From Micavibrio sp. UBA5703 (lineage in GTDB: Bacteria > Pseudomonadota > Alphaproteobacteria > Micavibrionales > Micavibrionaceae): DNA of 10,056 nt. The notes beneath the pieces were generated by a model. It saw only the letters and a program-made list of their open reading frames with translations, searched no databases and was not told where the DNA came from. Of this stretch, positions 7,323 through 10,056 are shown piece after piece. How positions within the stretch are numbered: the first letter of the stretch is position 1; the number at the start of each line of letters is the position of its first letter. The position numbers and the translations under genes are program-made. The stretch covers positions 8,475 through 18,530 of the forward strand of contig DIHF01000014.1 in NCBI GenBank assembly GCA_002420015.1, written 5' to 3'.

Positions 7323-7363
7323 TTCTCTGAGAACTCCTGGTACCTCTGTGTACTCTGTGGTTA
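7323..7363 (-). repeat. Right terminal inverted repeat of the GxxExxY cassette
   Basis: Read on the minus strand it begins TAACCACAGAG and ends AGTTCTCAGAGAA, the mirror partner of 6899-6939. CACAGAG occurs at 7353-7359 and 7344-7350. Its first three bases, TAA at 7361-7363, are the pheS stop codon, and its inner end supplies the ribosome-binding region of the GxxExxY gene. Confidence 0.85.
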
Positions 7364-8434
7364 CTGCCCGGTCGCGTTGTTAGGACGGCTTAGAGGGTCG
7401 AAGCCGTAATGATCGAGCCAGCGCACATCTGGCTCAAAGAACGTCCGCAAATCGGGAATGCCGTATTTGAGCATGGCCATGCGCTCGATGCCCATGCCGA
7501 AGGCAAAGCCTTGGTATTCGTTCGGATCGATGCCGCAGTTTTTGAGAACATTCGGGTGAACTATGCCGCAGCCGCCAATCTCCAGCCAGTCGCCGCCGGC
7601 ACCGATCTTCAGGCCGCCACCTTCGCGTGAGCAGCCGATATCAACTTCGGCTCCCGGCTCGACGAACGGGAAGAAGGAGGGGCGAAAACGCAGCGGCAAA
7701 TCATCAATCCCGAAAAAGGCACGCACGAAATCGAGCAAACAGCCTTTCAGATGGCCCATGTTCACATCCTTGTCGATCATCAAACCTTCGATCTGGTGAA
7801 ACATCGGCGTGTGGGTCATGTCGTAATCGGAACGGTAAGTACGCCCGAAACAGATAAATTTATGCGGCGGCTTATGACTTTCCATGTGGCGGATTTGCAC
7901 CGACGATGTATGTGTGCGGAGCAGTTCGCCGGAGTTCAGGAAAAACGTGTCCTGCATTTCCCGCGCCGGGTGGCCGGGGGGAAAGTTCAGCGCCGTGAAA
8001 TTGTGAAAGTCGTCTTCGATGTCCGGCCCTTCGGCAACTGTAAAGCCCATATCGGCAAAAATCGCGGTCAGTTCCTCAACCGTCTGGCTGATGGGGTGAA
8101 TGCGGCCCCTTTTTTCCGGGCGCGGTGAAAGGGTGATGTCGACGCTTTCACCCGCCAGACGTCCGGCCATTTCCTGTTTCTTGAGGGCGCTTTCCTGCCG
8201 CGCAATCAACCCTGCGATTTCATCCTTGAGCGCATTGAGCGCCTGTCCGGTCGTCTTGCGCGTTTCCGGGTCCATACCGCCCAGCGTCTTCATCAGGTCG
8301 GTAATGCGCCCCTTTTTACCAAGGGCGGCCACCCGCGCCGCATCAAGGCTTTGCAGGTCATTGGCGGCCTCGATCATCGTGGCCAGTTCGGATTTTAATG
8401 CGGTAATATCGGTCATAACGAATTTTTCTAGCAT
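7361..8434 (-). CDS. pheS: Phenylalanine--tRNA ligase alpha subunit
   Basis: This is the catalytic alpha chain of phenylalanyl-tRNA synthetase, a class II synthetase that forms phenylalanyl-adenylate and aminoacylates tRNA-Phe together with PheT. An N-terminal coiled-coil region (about 10-95) contacts tRNA. The catalytic core follows: motif 1 around HPISQTVEEL (113-122), HPAREMQDTF at 155-164, TSSVQIR at 177-183, motif 2 with GRTYRSD at 197-203, and motif 3 GFAFGMGIERMAMLKYG at 309-325. The 357-residue length is normal. Two starts are possible: ATG at 8434, which follows a small-ORF stop by 2 bases and could be coupled to it, or ATG at 8416 (MTDITALKSEL), which looks more like other PheS N-termini. 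Neither has a good Shine-Dalgarno site. The stop codon lies inside an inverted repeat. pheT is not downstream but at 1652-4042 on the other strand. Confidence 0.97.
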   Translation of the reverse strand: MLEKFVMTDITALKSELATMIEAANDLQSLDAARVAALGKKGRITDLMKTLGGMDPETRKTTGQALNALKDEIAGLIARQESALKKQEMAGRLAGESVDITLSPRPEKRGRIHPISQTVEELTAIFADMGFTVAEGPDIEDDFHNFTALNFPPGHPAREMQDTFFLNSGELLRTHTSSVQIRHMESHKPPHKFICFGRTYRSDYDMTHTPMFHQIEGLMIDKDVNMGHLKGCLLDFVRAFFGIDDLPLRFRPSFFPFVEPGAEVDIGCSREGGGLKIGAGGDWLEIGGCGIVHPNVLKNCGIDPNEYQGFAFGMGIERMAMLKYGIPDLRTFFEPDVRWLDHYGFDPLSRPNNATGQ

Positions 8435-8436
8435 TA

Positions 8437-8589
8437 TTAGGGGGGGAACTCAATCGTTACGTGAAGTCTGTGCACCCGTTTATACCCCGCAAGCTTCTGA
8501 TTTCGCTTGTATATCCTCGTTTCTATCAGTTCGTTCGTCGTTTTTTGCTTAGGGGGGGGCGCTCCTTTTTCCGATGCTTTCTTTTTCAC
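8437..8589 (-). CDS. Candidate small basic protein upstream of pheS
   Basis: This ORF has 50 codons and runs from GTG at 8589 to a TAA ending 2 bases before the longest pheS start (TAATAATG). It is too short for routine gene finding. The product is very basic: a Lys-rich start (KKKASEKG), a PPP turn, then KRNQKLAGYKRVHRLHVTIE. That last stretch faintly recalls the YxxxQxAAGyrRVxVxVP N-terminus of small MazE-like or ribbon-helix-helix antitoxins, but the match is too weak for a call. A near-consensus promoter sits just upstream, giving a leader of about 13 bases with no clear ribosome site. AAGGAG occurs inside the ORF but has no usual start codon at the right distance. The ORF crosses a run of 8 C (8552-8559 on the plus strand) and ends at a run of 7, so a sequencing indel would change it. 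It could be a real small protein translationally coupled to pheS, or merely leader RNA. Confidence 0.45.
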   Translation of the reverse strand: MKKKASEKGAPPPKQKTTNELIETRIYKRNQKLAGYKRVHRLHVTIEFPP

Positions 8590-8608
8590 AGTTTTTCTTC
8601 ATGACGAC

Positions 8609-8637
8609 AGTATATGAAATAATTCCTATTTTGTCAA
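8609..8637 (-). promoter_or_regulatory. Strong sigma-70-type promoter for the pheS transcript
   Basis: Read on the minus strand, TTGACA (8637-8632) and TATACT (8614-8609) are separated by 17 bases, matching consensus except for one -10 position. Transcription should start near 8602. The transcript would run through the small ORF and pheS and probably on into the GxxExxY and acetyltransferase genes. No Phe-rich leader peptide or T-box is visible in the roughly 168-base leader. Confidence 0.8.
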
Positions 8638-8689
8638 GGGGTGTTTTAAACGCAAAGCACGCTACGGACGTAACGAGTCCTCTCTTTTT

Positions 8690-8743
8690 GTCATCCTGAA
8701 GCGCTGGCGCAGCGGGTCGCATTCTGCGGATGCTCGCAATGAC
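8690..8743. repeat. Palindromic intergenic repeat (GTCAT...ATGAC)
   Basis: This 54-base segment starts GTCATCCTGAAG and ends CTCGCAATGAC, so its ends are inverted copies of each other. Inside are small hairpins, such as GCGC-TG-GCGC at 8701-8710 and GCAT...ATGC at 8719-8733. The GTCATCCTGA / GTCATTGCGAGC ends resemble a dispersed palindromic repeat common between genes of many alphaproteobacteria and other bacteria. It lies just after the flavoprotein stop and before the pheS promoter, where it could end or protect the flavoprotein mRNA. No T-run follows on the minus strand, so it is not a classical terminator. Confidence 0.6.
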
Positions 8744-8749
8744 GGATTC

Positions 8750-9970
8750 TTATTTTTCACCACGAAGCCAGTCGATTATGCCGTGAGCGGCGCGCGTGCC
8801 GGTGGCAAAGCTCGCTTGCAGAAGATAACCGCCCGTCGGCGCGTCCCAGTCAAGCATTTCCCCCGCAACAAAGACACCGGGCTTTTCCAGGAGCATAAGA
8901 CTTTCATTGACGGAATCGAATATGACCCCGCCGGCAGTTGAAATGGCGCGTTCGATTGAAAACGGAGATCGTAAGTGCAAGGGATAGTTTTTAATCAAGG
9001 CTGCCAGTTTTTCAGGCGCGTAATGCGCGAGCATCGTTCGTTCCGGGCTTTCCATCAATAATCCGATGGCTACATCGGATAAATCCGTAGAGCTTCTTAA
9101 ATAGTTTGAAAAAGATTTTCGAGCCCTGGGCTTTTTCAAGCGGTCCGCCAAAGATTCAAGGCTTAAGCCGGGTTTAAGATCAAGGTAAAGCACGGCAGAA
9201 CCCGAAGCGTTAATTTCTTCGCGCAGCAAAGAAGACAGAGCATAAATCGCACCGCCTTCGATACCTTCGCGGGCGATCATAATTTCGCCGCTGTCTTTGT
9301 TGTTTTTGAATGAAGCTGTAATAGTTTTGAGAGGTTTCCCGGAAAATCTTTTAGAAAAAATTTCGGACCAGTCAACAAAGAATCCGCAATTGGCGGGCTG
9401 CAACGGCGCAATTTTTATCTTCTCTTTTTGCAATATATCAACCCACATGCCGTCCGAACCCAGGCGCGGCCATGAAGCGCCGCCGAGGGCCAGTAATGCC
9501 GCGTCTGCATTTATTTCTGTTTTTCCTTCTGCCGTCTGGAAAACCAATAAATTATTGCGCCATCCGCGCCATTCATGGCCCAGCATAAAGCGCACGCCCT
9601 GTCGTTCAAGCCGTTTTATCCATGCTCTTAAAAGCGGCGATGCTTTAAAGCTTTCCGGGAATACGCGGCCGCTTGATCCGACGAAAGTTTTTTCGCCCAA
9701 TCCTTCGCACCACTCCCGCAAGGCTTGAGGCGGGAATGCACGGATAACCGGACCTAAAATTTCCGCCCGCTTGCGATATTTTTGAATGAAAGAATCGATG
9801 TCTTCCGAATGGGTGAGGTTCAACCCGCCGCGCCCCGCCATTAATAACTTTCTTCCCAGGGAAGGCTTGCGTTCATAAAGGATTACTTCAAGGCCATGCG
9901 CGGATAAAATATCTGCCGCCATCAGGCCCGCCGGTCCACCCCCGATAATTGCGATTGTCTTATGTTTCAG
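8750..9970 (-). CDS. HI0933/PP_4765-type FAD-dependent flavoprotein, CTG start
   Basis: This 406-residue flavoprotein belongs to the HI0933/BaiN-like superfamily and looks closest to the PP_4765 subgroup. Its reaction is unknown; relatives are NAD(P)/FAD-dependent oxidoreductases in the cytosol. The N-terminal Rossmann FAD site IAIIGGGPAG is at 6-15, the acidic strand-2 end ILYERK has E33, the family motif AGRGGLNLTHSE is at 45-56, ALLALGGASWPRLGSDG follows in mid-protein, and the C-terminal FAD site GEMLDWDAPTGGYLLQAS starts at about 370. The first ATG (9922) lies after the GGGPAG motif and would destroy the FAD site. Between the in-frame TGA (9986-9988) and that ATG there is no ATG, GTG or TTG. 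CTG at 9970 has a perfect GGAGG 6 bases upstream and gives MKHKTIAIIGGG, so I chose it. No operon partner is seen. A sequencing error of ATG to CTG is possible. Confidence 0.92.
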   Translation of the reverse strand: MKHKTIAIIGGGPAGLMAADILSAHGLEVILYERKPSLGRKLLMAGRGGLNLTHSEDIDSFIQKYRKRAEILGPVIRAFPPQALREWCEGLGEKTFVGSSGRVFPESFKASPLLRAWIKRLERQGVRFMLGHEWRGWRNNLLVFQTAEGKTEINADAALLALGGASWPRLGSDGMWVDILQKEKIKIAPLQPANCGFFVDWSEIFSKRFSGKPLKTITASFKNNKDSGEIMIAREGIEGGAIYALSSLLREEINASGSAVLYLDLKPGLSLESLADRLKKPRARKSFSNYLRSSTDLSDVAIGLLMESPERTMLAHYAPEKLAALIKNYPLHLRSPFSIERAISTAGGVIFDSVNESLMLLEKPGVFVAGEMLDWDAPTGGYLLQASFATGTRAAHGIIDWLRGEK

Positions 9971-9976
9971 GAAAGG

Positions 9977-9981
9977 CCTCC
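9977..9981 (-). promoter_or_regulatory. Ribosome-binding site that fixes the CTG start
   Basis: GGAGG on the minus strand is followed by 6 bases and then CTG at 9970-9968. It is the strongest ribosome site in the window. It supports initiation at CTG rather than at the internal ATG at 9922, which would sit about 55 bases away from it. Confidence 0.8.
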
Positions 9982-10029
9982 GGCTTCAGGATTGACGATA
10001 CAGATAGATATTCGATGTCTTCGAGCAGG

Positions 10030-10055
10030 CCCCCGCATTCGCGGGGGGGGGGGGG
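10030..10055. other. G/C hairpin and 13-base G run at the window end
   Basis: CCCCCGC, loop ATTC and GCGGGGG (10030-10047) form a perfect 7-bp hairpin. The last arm runs on into 13 consecutive G (10043-10055) before a final T. No T-run makes it a terminator. A long G run at the very end of the sequence is typical of a contig end or of two-colour sequencing dark-base artefact. Confidence 0.65.
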
Positions 10056-10056
10056 T

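Larger units (their letters stand above)
6899..7363 (-). mobile_element. Compact inverted-repeat cassette carrying one GxxExxY gene
   Basis: A 465-bp unit is bounded by imperfect 41-base terminal inverted repeats. The gene between them fills the interior almost exactly: its stop codon touches the left repeat, and its ATG is 2 bases inside the right repeat. The interior is markedly AT-richer than pheS and the acetyltransferase. No transposase is present and no clear target duplication is seen, so movement would need help in trans or another mechanism. Calling it mobile is inference from structure. I recall CACAGAG-rich repeats near GxxExxY genes in other bacteria but cannot check this here. 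Confidence 0.6.

Noticed and set aside
8100..8552. Plus-strand ORF of 150 codons opposite pheS
   Set aside because: It overlaps the certain pheS gene antisense, and its composition is that of a reading-frame shadow.
8549..8602. A 17-codon leader peptide starting with ATG at 8602, right at the predicted transcript start
   Set aside because: It has no Phe codons, no attenuator hairpin follows it, and it would need leaderless initiation. The overlapping 50-codon GTG frame fits the pheS context better, so it was not called.
8435..8602. T-box or Phe attenuator ahead of pheS
   Set aside because: No run of Phe codons, no T-box sequence and no terminator/antiterminator hairpin pair can be seen.

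Overview
The window reads as chromosomal, mostly housekeeping DNA from a Gram-negative bacterium, most likely an alphaproteobacterium. The grounds are the style of PheS, PheT, PolA and the two-domain cold shock protein, the moderate-to-high G+C coding with AT-rich promoters, and a possible CtrA-type box. The order or genus cannot be fixed from this sequence. The left edge cuts through polA. The right edge ends in a hairpin plus a run of 13 G, which looks like a contig end.

Layout: (1) 2-307 (+), the last 101 codons of DNA polymerase I. (2) 315-1457 (-), an unrecognised 380-residue soluble protein with a peptidoglycan-binding-like N-terminus. (3) 1652-4042 (+), pheT with its own promoter. (4) 4039-5718 (-), a FadD-type long-chain acyl-CoA ligase whose stop codon shares a CTAG with the pheT stop. 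(5) 5940-6449 (+), a double cold-shock-domain protein with a TTG start and a leader of about 100 bases. (6) A minus-strand block, read from 8589 down to 6457: a 50-codon small ORF, pheS, a GxxExxY-family gene and a GNAT acetyltransferase. (7) 8750-9970 (-), a flavoprotein of the PP_4765/HI0933 type that appears to start at CTG.

Three things stand out. First, the two subunits of phenylalanyl-tRNA synthetase, normally an adjacent pheS-pheT operon, lie on opposite strands facing each other with about 3.3 kb between their stop codons, each with its own promoter. Second, the GxxExxY gene sits exactly between imperfect 41-base terminal inverted repeats (11 outer bases identical). The resulting 465-bp unit (6899-7363) supplies the pheS stop codon at one end and reaches to 4 bases from the GNAT start at the other, so it looks like a very compact mobile cassette. 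Third, a previously easy-to-miss small ORF lies between a near-consensus promoter and pheS, with its stop 2 bases before the longest pheS start.

No tRNA, rRNA, CRISPR array, transposase or phage gene was seen. I found no convincing multi-gene novel system. The GxxExxY cassette and the small ORF ahead of pheS are the best candidates for something under-described.
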